This document shows positions 1 to 6,605 of a DNA stretch of 9,045 nucleotides, piece after piece. Position 1 is the stretch's first letter. Every line of letters starts with the position of its first letter. The stretch lies in the NCBI GenBank assembly GCA_031266255.1, contig JAISBK010000172.1:1-9045 (forward strand). The letters are read 5' to 3'. This stretch comes from Treponema sp. (GTDB lineage Bacteria > Spirochaetota > Spirochaetia > Treponematales > Breznakiellaceae). The notes below the pieces were generated by a model, which worked only from the letters and a program-made list of their open reading frames with translations, was not told where the DNA came from and made no database searches. The translations under genes were made by a program, and so were the position numbers.

Positions 1-147
1 ACCATTATCGCGGTGATGATTATCCAGGTTATTTCCAGCGGCCTTAATATTTTTGGGGTTAACCGTTACTTGACGAACATTGTTATGGGGGGTATTTTAC
101 TTCTGGTTCTGACCATCAAGTTCTTTACCACCAGGTTTTCAAAATAA
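1..147 (+). CDS. C-terminal fragment of a sugar-type ABC transporter permease
   Basis: The window opens inside a gene. Frame 1 reads 48 residues and stops at TAA 145-147. The fragment begins with a hydrophobic stretch (TIIAVMIIQVIS), continues with a G-L-N-x-x-G-V-x-x-Y-L-x-N-I-V segment, then a last membrane helix (MGGILLLVLTI) and a short basic tail ending RFSK. This end pattern is typical of the RbsC/XylH/LsrC/LsrD permease family, whose members form the membrane channel of ribose, xylose, rhamnose or autoinducer-2 importers. The binding-protein gene begins 47 nt downstream on the same strand, so the two almost certainly belong to one transporter operon; the ATPase and any second permease would lie to the left, outside the window. 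Which permease it is cannot be decided from 48 residues. Confidence 0.82.
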   Translation, partial: TIIAVMIIQVISSGLNIFGVNRYLTNIVMGGILLLVLTIKFFTTRFSK

Positions 148-152
148 GTATG

Positions 153-182
153 TGTCCAAAAGTATTTTTGGATAATTTTTTT
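153..182 (+). terminator. Hairpin plus T-run between permease and binding-protein genes
   Basis: TCCAAAA (155-161) and TTTTGGA (166-172) form a perfect 7-bp inverted repeat around the loop GTAT. A G-T wobble (154/173) and a T-A pair (153/174) can extend it to 9 bp. Seven T residues follow at 176-182, directly before the AGGAGG ribosome binding site. The shape is that of an intrinsic terminator, but the stem is AT-rich and weak, and the T-run is two bases away from the stem. A leaky terminator or a 3'-end stabiliser that sets the permease to binding-protein ratio is the likely role; this is inference. Confidence 0.45.
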
Positions 183-188
183 AGGAGG
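183..188 (+). promoter_or_regulatory. Ribosome binding site of the solute-binding protein
   Basis: A full AGGAGG lies 6 nt before ATG 195. It fixes the start at 195 rather than at the in-frame ATG at 150, which would add 15 residues ahead of a clear signal peptide. It directly follows the T-run of the hairpin at 153-182. Confidence 0.85.
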
Positions 189-194
189 ATTGAT

Positions 195-1196
195 ATGAAA
201 AAAAATCTTTCTCTTTTCGTGATTGCCCTGGCGATCACCGGTATGGTTTGGGCCAAAGGCGGCTCGGACCAAGCGCAACCATCGGGAGTACCCACCATAG
301 TGGTTATGCCCAAGCTGGTCGGTATTCCCTACTTTAACGCTTCCGAGACCGGGGCGGTACAGGCGGGGAAAGATCTGGGGATCAATGTGATCTACACCGG
401 TCCCACCACCGCGGACGCGGCAGAACAGGTCAGGATGCTGGAGGATTATATCAGCCGGGGTGTTGATGCTATTTGTGTAGCACCCAACGACGCGGCTGCG
501 CTTACTCCGGTTCTCAGGCGGGCCAAACAGGCCGGTATCAAGGTTCTTGATTGGGATACCTCCGCGGATCAGTCGGTGGTGGATCTCTCGGTGCACCAGA
601 TCGACGACCGGCAGTTCGGTGAGCATATCTGGGACCTGCTGGTTCAGGGCATGGGCGATTCCGGAGATTACGCGGTCCTTACAGGCGGCCTTTCCGCGGC
701 GAATCTTAATGCCTGGCTTGATTACGGCTTGGAATATGCCAAAACAAAGTACCCCCAGCTGAATCTTGTCTCCGACCGTATACCCACGGATGAAAAACAG
801 CAGGTGGCGTACCAGAAAACCCTGGACCTGATTACCGCCTATCCTAACCTGAAAGGGGTCGTCTGCGTCAGCACCCCCACCCCCATCGGGGCAGCCCAGG
901 CGGTTCAGGAAAAGGGTCTGACCGGTAAGGTTACCGTCGTCGGCAGCGCGATGCCCACCGATTCCGGCCCCTACCTTGAGGACGGTTCCCTCACCGCTTC
1001 CACCCTTTGGGATCCTGGGAAGCTGGGCTACCTTACCGTGGTTCTGGCCAATAACCTGCTCAAGGGCCAAACGCCGTCTAACGGACAGGATATTCCCCAT
1101 GTGGGAAAAATCACCGTTAACCCGGATGGGAAAACCGTTATCATGGGTCCCCCTTCGGACTTCCTCAAGAGCAACTACAAACAATTCCCCTTCTAA
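195..1196 (+). CDS. Periplasmic solute-binding protein of LsrB/RhaS type (ABC transporter)
   Basis: A 333-residue type I periplasmic binding protein that would deliver a small sugar-like ligand to the ABC permease encoded just upstream. Residues 1-20 form a signal peptide (MKKN, hydrophobic core, VWA) with probable signal peptidase I cleavage before KGGSDQ; there is no lipobox cysteine. Family features are the first strand with PKLVG (39-43), the YTGPT segment (67-71), VLDWDTS (117-123), the GLSAANLNAW segment (165-174), the AAQAV helix (233-237), TLWDPGKLGY (270-279) and the C-terminal NYKQFPF, which resembles the end of LsrB. Compared from memory with Salmonella LsrB, Lys40 and Asp121 match ligand contacts, but the Asp-Gln pair is replaced by Asn170-Leu171 and the Pro/Ala loop residues also differ. 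Rhamnose or another deoxysugar is therefore as plausible as autoinducer-2. ATG 195 is chosen for its AGGAGG. Confidence 0.85.
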   Translation: MKKNLSLFVIALAITGMVWAKGGSDQAQPSGVPTIVVMPKLVGIPYFNASETGAVQAGKDLGINVIYTGPTTADAAEQVRMLEDYISRGVDAICVAPNDAAALTPVLRRAKQAGIKVLDWDTSADQSVVDLSVHQIDDRQFGEHIWDLLVQGMGDSGDYAVLTGGLSAANLNAWLDYGLEYAKTKYPQLNLVSDRIPTDEKQQVAYQKTLDLITAYPNLKGVVCVSTPTPIGAAQAVQEKGLTGKVTVVGSAMPTDSGPYLEDGSLTASTLWDPGKLGYLTVVLANNLLKGQTPSNGQDIPHVGKITVNPDGKTVIMGPPSDFLKSNYKQFPF

Positions 1197-1246
1197 GAAA
1201 ACGTTCGGGTTATAGTGGGGCTTTGGCAATGGGGGCACTTAATTGC

Positions 1247-1270
1247 TATGGTGATGAGCATCATCCCATA
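1247..1270. terminator. Hairpin between convergent transcription units, possible bidirectional terminator
   Basis: TATGG (1247-1251) and GATGA (1253-1257) pair with TCATC (1261-1265) and CCATA (1266-1270), giving ten base pairs with T1252 bulged and the triloop GCA. It lies in the 115-nt gap between the binding-protein stop (1196) and the lptG stop (1312), where terminators for both operons are expected. Neither strand has a clear T-run after the stem, so a classical intrinsic terminator is not shown. Nothing else in this gap stands out. Confidence 0.35.
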
Positions 1271-1311
1271 CTAGTGGTGTCCCTGTTGTCTTTACCCCCT
1301 CAATCCGGCGC

Positions 1312-2376
1312 TTAGGTTTTCGCACTCTGCAGGAGCAGGACCCCGATAAGTACAAAAAAGCCCACCGGAAACCATGCCCCTACTAGGGGAGGAATATACC
1401 CAAGCCGGGCCATCATCATGCTGAGCATCTCCATCACGTAAAAAACCACCGCCACCCCAAGGCTGGAACTGAGACTCATGAGCAGGATGTTCTTTCTAAA
1501 CCGTCCTCCCATAGAAATAGACAGGATCATCACCAAAAATGATGCGGAAGCAAAAGAATACCGATGATAATAGTCTGCCAGGGCCTGTATAAAGGGAAGA
1601 CCTGCTGCCTTGAGATCCGCCACCATCAAAGCCGCTTCCCGAGCAGGAAGCTCCTCTGCCTGCATGGAGTTTCTCCGAAAGGTATCAGGATGCTCCTGGT
1701 ATACCTCCGTATCGATCAAGGGCTTTGCTCGTAACAAACCTTCCTCCCAGCTATAGATGAGGGCATTGGAAAGGGCCCAATAGGTACCGGTCCAGGATGC
1801 CCTGGGCGCCCGCACCAGAGACAAGAAGGTACCGGTTTCAGCTTGCTCAATGATACTCAAACCGTTTAATATCTGGGCTTGGGAATCGTAATAATCCACC
1901 GCATATATGAGTCTGCCGTTTTTTGCCTTGATCACAATGTCCGAATTATTCTCGGTCCTGGACTGGCGCAGCAGCACCCGGGAAAGGTCGTTTTTGACCT
2001 TGAAGGTGGGGATTACCACCCTATCCTCAAAATGAAAGGAAAAAAACGAGAAGGCCAAACCAATCCAGAGCAGGGAAAGGCTGAAGCGCCAGAAGGGAAT
2101 CCCCGAAGAAAAAATGGAGGTGAGTTCATTCCTGCTATAGAGGTCCCCCAGGGTATAGGCCGCAGCAAAGAGCAGGGAGATAGGCAGGGCATAGGAAACA
2201 CTTTTCGGTATATAATAGAGGCACACCTTGAGAATCTGCTGTAAGGGAACTTCGTAATTGAGGTAGCGCCACAGATTGGCAAAGAGATCGATAAGCGACA
2301 GGAGCAGCACAAACATGGAGATGGCCGCCACAAAAATCGGAAAGAATTGTTTAATCAAATACCGATCTAGAATCAT
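1312..2376 (-). CDS. lptG: LptG-like Lpt inner-membrane permease (YjgQ family)
   Basis: A 354-residue YjgP/YjgQ-family membrane protein. In well-studied bacteria LptF and LptG form the membrane core of the LptB2FG complex, which extracts lipopolysaccharide from the inner membrane for export. Helices are seen at about 11-33, 52-77 and 98-118, then a soluble beta-rich periplasmic domain (about 120-240), then helices at about 272-290, 297-320 and 328-350. N-terminal DRYLIKQFFPIF, the TLGDLYSRNELTSIFSSGIP coupling region (75-94) and the GYIPPLVGAWFP segment before the last helix are family-like. Length matches E. coli LptG (360). An upstream TTG (2397) is in frame, but ATG 2376 is preferred because AGGAG lies 9 nt before it (2390-2386) and the product then begins MILDRYL. 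It follows lptF by 28 nt and ends the operon. The F versus G assignment rests on order and resemblance. Confidence 0.85.
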   Translation of the reverse strand: MILDRYLIKQFFPIFVAAISMFVLLLSLIDLFANLWRYLNYEVPLQQILKVCLYYIPKSVSYALPISLLFAAAYTLGDLYSRNELTSIFSSGIPFWRFSLSLLWIGLAFSFFSFHFEDRVVIPTFKVKNDLSRVLLRQSRTENNSDIVIKAKNGRLIYAVDYYDSQAQILNGLSIIEQAETGTFLSLVRAPRASWTGTYWALSNALIYSWEEGLLRAKPLIDTEVYQEHPDTFRRNSMQAEELPAREAALMVADLKAAGLPFIQALADYYHRYSFASASFLVMILSISMGGRFRKNILLMSLSSSLGVAVVFYVMEMLSMMMARLGYIPPLVGAWFPVGFFVLIGVLLLQSAKT

Positions 2377-2404
2377 CCACCCCAGCTCCTGGTGCAATGA
2401 CTGG

Positions 2405-3643
2405 TCATTGCCGGATCCTCAGAATACTCATGCCCAGCCCTGTAGAGATCGCTAAGATATTGGGAAGCCACATAGACCAAAACGGCGGATAGCCCAGACG
2501 TAAACCCATGGTTTGTCCGCCAAACAGTAAGGTCCAATAGATAACCGAGATGATAAGCCCAAAGATGATGCCCACGGCTTGCCCATTTTTTTTTACCAAG
2601 AGTCCCAGCGGAACGGCCAGGAACACCAGGGACAGGGCACCAAAGGGAACTGAAAACTTTTTATAATACTCCACCCGATAGATATGGAGACTCCGGTCTT
2701 TTTTAAGGGCTGCAGCGGCCTGGGTCTCGGTTACCATGTTGGAAAAGGCCGTGGCCCGGCGGTTCCATGCTTCGTTTTTGGGGCCTTTACGGAGGCTGTC
2801 TTCCAGGGTCAGCGCCTGAATCAGGACTTTGTTATACCGTTCATCCAGGCGCTCTTGCAGGTTCACTTCTTTCGTGTTAATTTCACGGCCCACATCCTTG
2901 GAACTCATTTGGCTGGGGCCGATGGACGAAACCGCCTGGATCATATCTTCCTGGGGTACCCAATACTGCAGAAACCCGCTTGACGCATAATCGTAGTCCT
3001 GACGGCTTAGTTCCTTGGAAGACTGAATAAAGGCTTGCGAAAGATCCAGGCTTAGGCCTTCTTTTCCCGCATCTTTGAGTTCTGCATCTTTTGCCATGAT
3101 GATCCGCCGTTCCCCGTCACTGGTCTTATCCAGAATAAACACATCCGCAATAGAATTACCGGTTACGTCCCCGGTAACGATCACCGTATCTTTGAAACGC
3201 TTCACCGAATTGGCCCCCAATTCCAGGGCAGGAGTTGAAGCTAAGATGCGCCGGTAGAGCCGGTAAAATTCCACGGTTCCCGCGGGGAGGAGGATGTCAT
3301 TGGCAATAAGCGAAAGCATTGAAATAAGCAAACCCACCGCCAAAGCCGGGGTAAAGATGTTGCGGTAGGAAAGCCCTGCGGAAAGCATCACCAGGATCTC
3401 ATTATCCGAGGTAAGCCGCCCAATAGTCATGAGGGTTCCCACGAGGGATGCAAACGGGGCTGACAAGGCAATGACCTGAGGAAGGGAATAAAGCACCAAG
3501 AGGGCAACCTGCTGAAAGGGCACCTTCTTGGCTAATATTTGCTGGGCCATAAGCAACAATTGATTTACAAAGAAGATAATAAAGAAAAAAAGAAAGGCCA
3601 CCACAAACGAAAACACCGCTTCGGAAATAATATACCTAAACAA
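2405..3643 (-). CDS. lptF: LptF-like Lpt inner-membrane permease (YjgP family) with extended periplasmic part
   Basis: A 412-residue YjgP/YjgQ-family permease, the partner of the LptG-like protein just downstream. Predicted helices lie at about 9-33, 47-72, 96-118, 330-350, 354-376 and 386-408. Between them lies a beta-rich domain (about 120-230), then a polar, largely helical, charged stretch (about 246-320) including MSSKDVGREI. The GRLTSDNEILVMLSAGLS block (75-92) is the conserved coupling region that contacts the LptB ATPase in known structures, and VPFGALSLVFLAVPLG (332-347) is typical of the fourth helix. At 412 residues it is longer than E. coli LptF (366), the excess lying in the charged stretch. 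The start is uncertain: TTG 3643 gives a natural N-terminus (MFRYIISEAVF) but has no clear Shine-Dalgarno. It begins 23 nt after the dut stop, so coupling to dut translation is plausible. Confidence 0.83.
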   Translation of the reverse strand: MFRYIISEAVFSFVVAFLFFFIIFFVNQLLLMAQQILAKKVPFQQVALLVLYSLPQVIALSAPFASLVGTLMTIGRLTSDNEILVMLSAGLSYRNIFTPALAVGLLISMLSLIANDILLPAGTVEFYRLYRRILASTPALELGANSVKRFKDTVIVTGDVTGNSIADVFILDKTSDGERRIIMAKDAELKDAGKEGLSLDLSQAFIQSSKELSRQDYDYASSGFLQYWVPQEDMIQAVSSIGPSQMSSKDVGREINTKEVNLQERLDERYNKVLIQALTLEDSLRKGPKNEAWNRRATAFSNMVTETQAAAALKKDRSLHIYRVEYYKKFSVPFGALSLVFLAVPLGLLVKKNGQAVGIIFGLIISVIYWTLLFGGQTMGLRLGYPPFWSMWLPNILAISTGLGMSILRIRQ

Positions 3644-3666
3644 GGTCCAGGATACCGAACGGCGAT

Positions 3667-4116
3667 TTACACTCCGGTTGATCCAAATCCTCCTGTTCCT
3701 CGAATACTCGGAGCTACTGAACTGGTTTCAGCAAGCACGGCCCTGCTTACCGGGGCAATGACCAACTGGGCTATCCGGTCTCCGGGGTGGATCGTGAAGG
3801 ACTTGGTTCCAAGGTTGATTAACATGATTTCTAAGGCTCCCCGATAATCAGAATCAATAGTTCCCGGTGCATTTAAAACCGTGATGCCATGCTGCCAGGC
3901 CAAGCCTGAACGAGGTCTGACCTGGGCTTCATACCCTGGAGGAATCTCAAAGATGAGTCCCGTGGGAATCCGTACCCGCTCTAAAGGGGCAATACATACC
4001 CCTTCCTTGAGAAAAGCACGAATATCCATCCCCGCGGCTCCCGCAGTCGCATACTGGGGAAGCCTGATATCTGGTTCTTGGGTATGTACCGGTATTACGA
4101 GATCAGGAGTTGCCAT
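3667..4116 (-). CDS. dut: dUTP diphosphatase (dUTPase)
   Basis: A 149-residue trimeric-type dUTPase. It hydrolyses dUTP to dUMP and pyrophosphate in the cytoplasm, keeping uracil out of DNA and supplying dUMP for dTMP synthesis. All five family motifs are visible in order: AGAAGMDIRA (25-34), RPRSGLA (67-73), GTIDSDYRG (85-93) with the catalytic aspartate region, PGDRIAQLV (111-119), and the glycine-rich C-terminal arm RGTGGFGSTG (139-148). The protein looks complete and active; E. coli Dut has 151 residues. ATG 4116 lies 3 nt after the pnp stop. The nearest Shine-Dalgarno-like GGAG is too far upstream, inside the pnp 3' end, so translation probably depends on ribosomes finishing pnp. The TAA stop is at 3669-3667. 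Confidence 0.96.
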   Translation of the reverse strand: MATPDLVIPVHTQEPDIRLPQYATAGAAGMDIRAFLKEGVCIAPLERVRIPTGLIFEIPPGYEAQVRPRSGLAWQHGITVLNAPGTIDSDYRGALEIMLINLGTKSFTIHPGDRIAQLVIAPVSRAVLAETSSVAPSIRGTGGFGSTGV

Positions 4117-4119
4117 AGG

Positions 4120-6276
4120 TTAACGGCGGCGACTCCGCTCGTCCCGATGACTTGACTCCCGGCGATGCTCGTCTTTATGGGGACTTTCCTCTCCGGTAGG
4201 ATCAATGGCGTCGATATAGGAAAGGTTCAACCGTCCCATCTTATCCACTTCCAGGAGTTTGACCGGGATTTCCTGTCCTTCTTTGAGCACATCCGTAACT
4301 GCGGTGATACGCTGCCGGGATAACTTGGAAATATGCACCAACCCTTCCTTACCGGGGAGAATCTCCACAAATGCGCCGTAGTCCATGATCCGTTTCACGG
4401 TACCGTGGTAAATTTTTCCCGCTTCTGGGTCTGATACGATGCCTAAGACCGCAGCCTTGGCCTCTTCTGCAGAAGACGCATTTTTTCCATAAATCGTAAC
4501 GGTTCCATCGTTTTCCGTATTGATGCTGACCCCGTATTGTTCACAGAGGGCTTTGACATTTTTGCCCCCGGGACCAATGAGCGCGCCTATCTTATCCACC
4601 TCGATCTTGAGGTTTACGATCTTGGGGGCATACTCGCTGATCTGTGCGGTGGGCTTGCTGATGGTCTCCTGCATACACGTGAGGATATGGAACCTGCCCT
4701 GCTTGGCCTGATCCAGGGCCTTCTGCATAATTTCAAGGCTTACCCCGGCGATCTTAATGTCCATCTGGAAGCCGGTGATTCCCTTCTCGGTACCAGCCAC
4801 CTTAAAGTCCATGTCCCCCAGATGATCTTCTTCGCCGAGAATGTCTGAAAGCACGGCATAACGGTCTCCTTCGGTGATAAGTCCCATGGCAATACCTGCC
4901 ACGGGTTTCTTCATGGGAACCCCTGCATGGAGCAGCGCGAGGGTCCCTCCACAGACCGAAGCCATTGAGGAAGAACCATTAGATTCCATGATCTCCGAAA
5001 CCACCCGTACCGTATAAGGGAACACCTCTTTGGAGGGAATCATGGGTTCAAGCGAACGCCGGGCCAGGTTTCCATGGCCTATTTCTCGGCGGCCTGTGCC
5101 CAAACGGCCCACTTCACCAACCGAATAGGGGGGAAAATTATAATGAAGGATGAAATTTTCCCGTTTATCCCCCTCGATGTCATCGTAGACCTGTTCATCA
5201 AAAACCGTACCTAAGGTGGTAACCACCAGGGCCTGAGTTTCACCCCGGGTAAAAAGCGCGGATCCATGGGTTCGTTTGAGAATCCCTACTTCGCAGCGGA
5301 TATCTCGAATGTCTTCGGTTCCTCGTCCATCCACCCGCAGTCCTTTATCCAGAATAGCAGAGCGGAGAATCGTATATTCCATCTCTTCAAAGAGCGCATC
5401 AAATTGTTTTTTCTGAGCTTCATCCGCGAGTTGTTCTGCATATTCCTCTTTAAGCTCCTGTTTAACCTGATGGATAGCCTCGTGGCGTTCCTGTTTACCC
5501 TTGAGAAAACAGGCCTTTTCCAATCGAGGATAGGCTAAACTGCGGATATGCTCCTGGTTTTCCAATGCGAGGGTATTCTCGGTCAGGGGAAGTTTTTCTT
5601 TTCCCGCAAGTCCCCGGAGCTGCTCTTGCAGAGCACACAGTTCAATGATCACTTCCTTGGCCTTTTCTAGGGCCTGGATCATCAGTTCCTCGCTCACTTC
5701 CGCAGCTCCCCCTTCCACCATCGTGATCCCCGCTTTGGTACCTGCGACGACGATTTCAAGGCTTGCTTTTGCGATCTGATCATAAGTAGGGTTGACCACC
5801 AATTCGTCCTGCACCAGACAAACCCGAACCCCCGCGATAGGGCCATTAAAGGGAATATCAGAGAGATGCACGGCTGCAGAAGAGGCGATGATGGCCAAGA
5901 TGTCCGGAGGATTGACCTGATCCGTGGATACCGTGGTAGGGACCACTTGAATTTCCCGGCCAAACCCCTTCTCAAAGAGGGGCCGCATGGGCCGGTCTAT
6001 AAGCCGAGATACGAGGATCTCCTTGTCCTTGGGCCGGCCTTCCCGTTTGATGAACCCCCCCGGGATCTTTCCTGCAGCATAGTATTTTTCGTTGTAATCC
6101 ACGGTTACCGGGACATAATCAAGCCCCTCCACCGCATCTTCTGAACAACAGACCGTGGCGATAACCGCTGAACCCGCGTACTGGGCAAAGACCGCGCCAT
6201 TGGCTTGTTTTGCGATTCTGCCTGTTTCAAGAATCAATTCTTTTCCGGCTATTTTGTATGTTACGCTTTGAACCAT
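4120..6276 (-). CDS. pnp: Polyribonucleotide nucleotidyltransferase (PNPase)
   Basis: A 718-residue PNPase, the phosphate-dependent 3'-5' exoribonuclease that also adds tails in reverse, working as a trimer in mRNA decay. Domains in order: first RNase PH-like core (about 10-140, with GRPKDKEILVSRLIDRPMRPLF at 80-101), helical domain (about 145-300), second RNase PH-like core (about 310-540), KH domain with the GPGG loop (568-571) and an S1 domain (about 620-688). The catalytic core keeps ESNGSSS (431-437) and the acidic pair Asp484/Asp490 within EDHLGDMD, matching E. coli Asp486/Asp492. The tail (about 695-718) is rich in His, Arg, Asp, Glu and Ser. An in-frame codon upstream at 6348 would give 24 extra residues inside rpsO. 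ATG 6276 is preferred because the rpsO stop TAAGGA supplies AAGGA 4 nt before it and the product starts MVQSVTYKIAG. Neighbour rpsO is a classic partner. Confidence 0.97.
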   Translation of the reverse strand: MVQSVTYKIAGKELILETGRIAKQANGAVFAQYAGSAVIATVCCSEDAVEGLDYVPVTVDYNEKYYAAGKIPGGFIKREGRPKDKEILVSRLIDRPMRPLFEKGFGREIQVVPTTVSTDQVNPPDILAIIASSAAVHLSDIPFNGPIAGVRVCLVQDELVVNPTYDQIAKASLEIVVAGTKAGITMVEGGAAEVSEELMIQALEKAKEVIIELCALQEQLRGLAGKEKLPLTENTLALENQEHIRSLAYPRLEKACFLKGKQERHEAIHQVKQELKEEYAEQLADEAQKKQFDALFEEMEYTILRSAILDKGLRVDGRGTEDIRDIRCEVGILKRTHGSALFTRGETQALVVTTLGTVFDEQVYDDIEGDKRENFILHYNFPPYSVGEVGRLGTGRREIGHGNLARRSLEPMIPSKEVFPYTVRVVSEIMESNGSSSMASVCGGTLALLHAGVPMKKPVAGIAMGLITEGDRYAVLSDILGEEDHLGDMDFKVAGTEKGITGFQMDIKIAGVSLEIMQKALDQAKQGRFHILTCMQETISKPTAQISEYAPKIVNLKIEVDKIGALIGPGGKNVKALCEQYGVSINTENDGTVTIYGKNASSAEEAKAAVLGIVSDPEAGKIYHGTVKRIMDYGAFVEILPGKEGLVHISKLSRQRITAVTDVLKEGQEIPVKLLEVDKMGRLNLSYIDAIDPTGEESPHKDEHRRESSHRDERSRRR

Positions 6277-6283
6277 AATTTCC

Positions 6284-6553
6284 TTATTTGCGGAGTCCCA
6301 GCGCCTTAATAAGCGACCGGTACCTTTCGAGATCCGTACGCTGCACATATTTCAACATACGCCGGCGCTGACCGACCAGAATCAATAACCCCCGCTGACT
6401 GGATTTGTCTTTCTTAAATTGCTTGCAATGCTCCGTGAGCTGATTTATCCGCTCAGTCAGCAAGGCAACCTGGACTTCCGATGTACCGGTATCGTGCTCA
6501 TTTTTACCGAACTTATGCACAATAGCAGTCACCTGTTCCTTGTTTAATGCCAT
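6284..6553 (-). CDS. rpsO: 30S ribosomal protein S15
   Basis: An 89-residue S15, the usual length. S15 binds the central domain of 16S rRNA early in 30S assembly and takes part in an intersubunit bridge. Family hallmarks are HDTGTSEVQVALLTERI (20-36), LTEHCKQFKKDKSSQRGL (39-56) and the C-terminal RRRMLKYVQRTDLERYRSLI. ATG 6553 has AAGGAG (6569-6564) 10 nt upstream. The stop TAA (6286-6284) is part of the pnp Shine-Dalgarno, a compact rpsO-pnp junction. In several bacteria S15 represses its own translation by binding a structured leader; here a perfect 25-nt hairpin (6581-6605) lies 11 nt before the Shine-Dalgarno and is a candidate for such control, which is inference. Confidence 0.97.
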   Translation of the reverse strand: MALNKEQVTAIVHKFGKNEHDTGTSEVQVALLTERINQLTEHCKQFKKDKSSQRGLLILVGQRRRMLKYVQRTDLERYRSLIKALGLRK

Positions 6554-6580
6554 TTTTATTACACTCCTTGAATACCATCA

Positions 6581-6605
6581 AACACTATAACCCTGTTATA
6601 GTGTT
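6581..6605 (-). promoter_or_regulatory. Perfect 11-bp hairpin in the ribF-rpsO junction
   Basis: On the + strand AACACTATAAC (6581-6591) and GTTATAGTGTT (6595-6605) are exact reverse complements around CCT; in the transcript the loop is AGG. The structure includes the last two sense codons and stop of ribF (6598-6596) and ends 11 nt before the rpsO Shine-Dalgarno. No U-run follows, so it is not a standard terminator. An RNase III or processing site separating ribF from rpsO-pnp mRNA, or an S15 autoregulatory element, would fit. Confidence 0.6.

Noticed and set aside
66..1238. A 390-codon open frame on the minus strand opposite the binding-protein gene
   Set aside because: It lies antisense to a gene with clear family motifs, signal peptide and AGGAGG. 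Its translation shows no recognisable domain, and long antisense frames are common opposite genes with this codon use.
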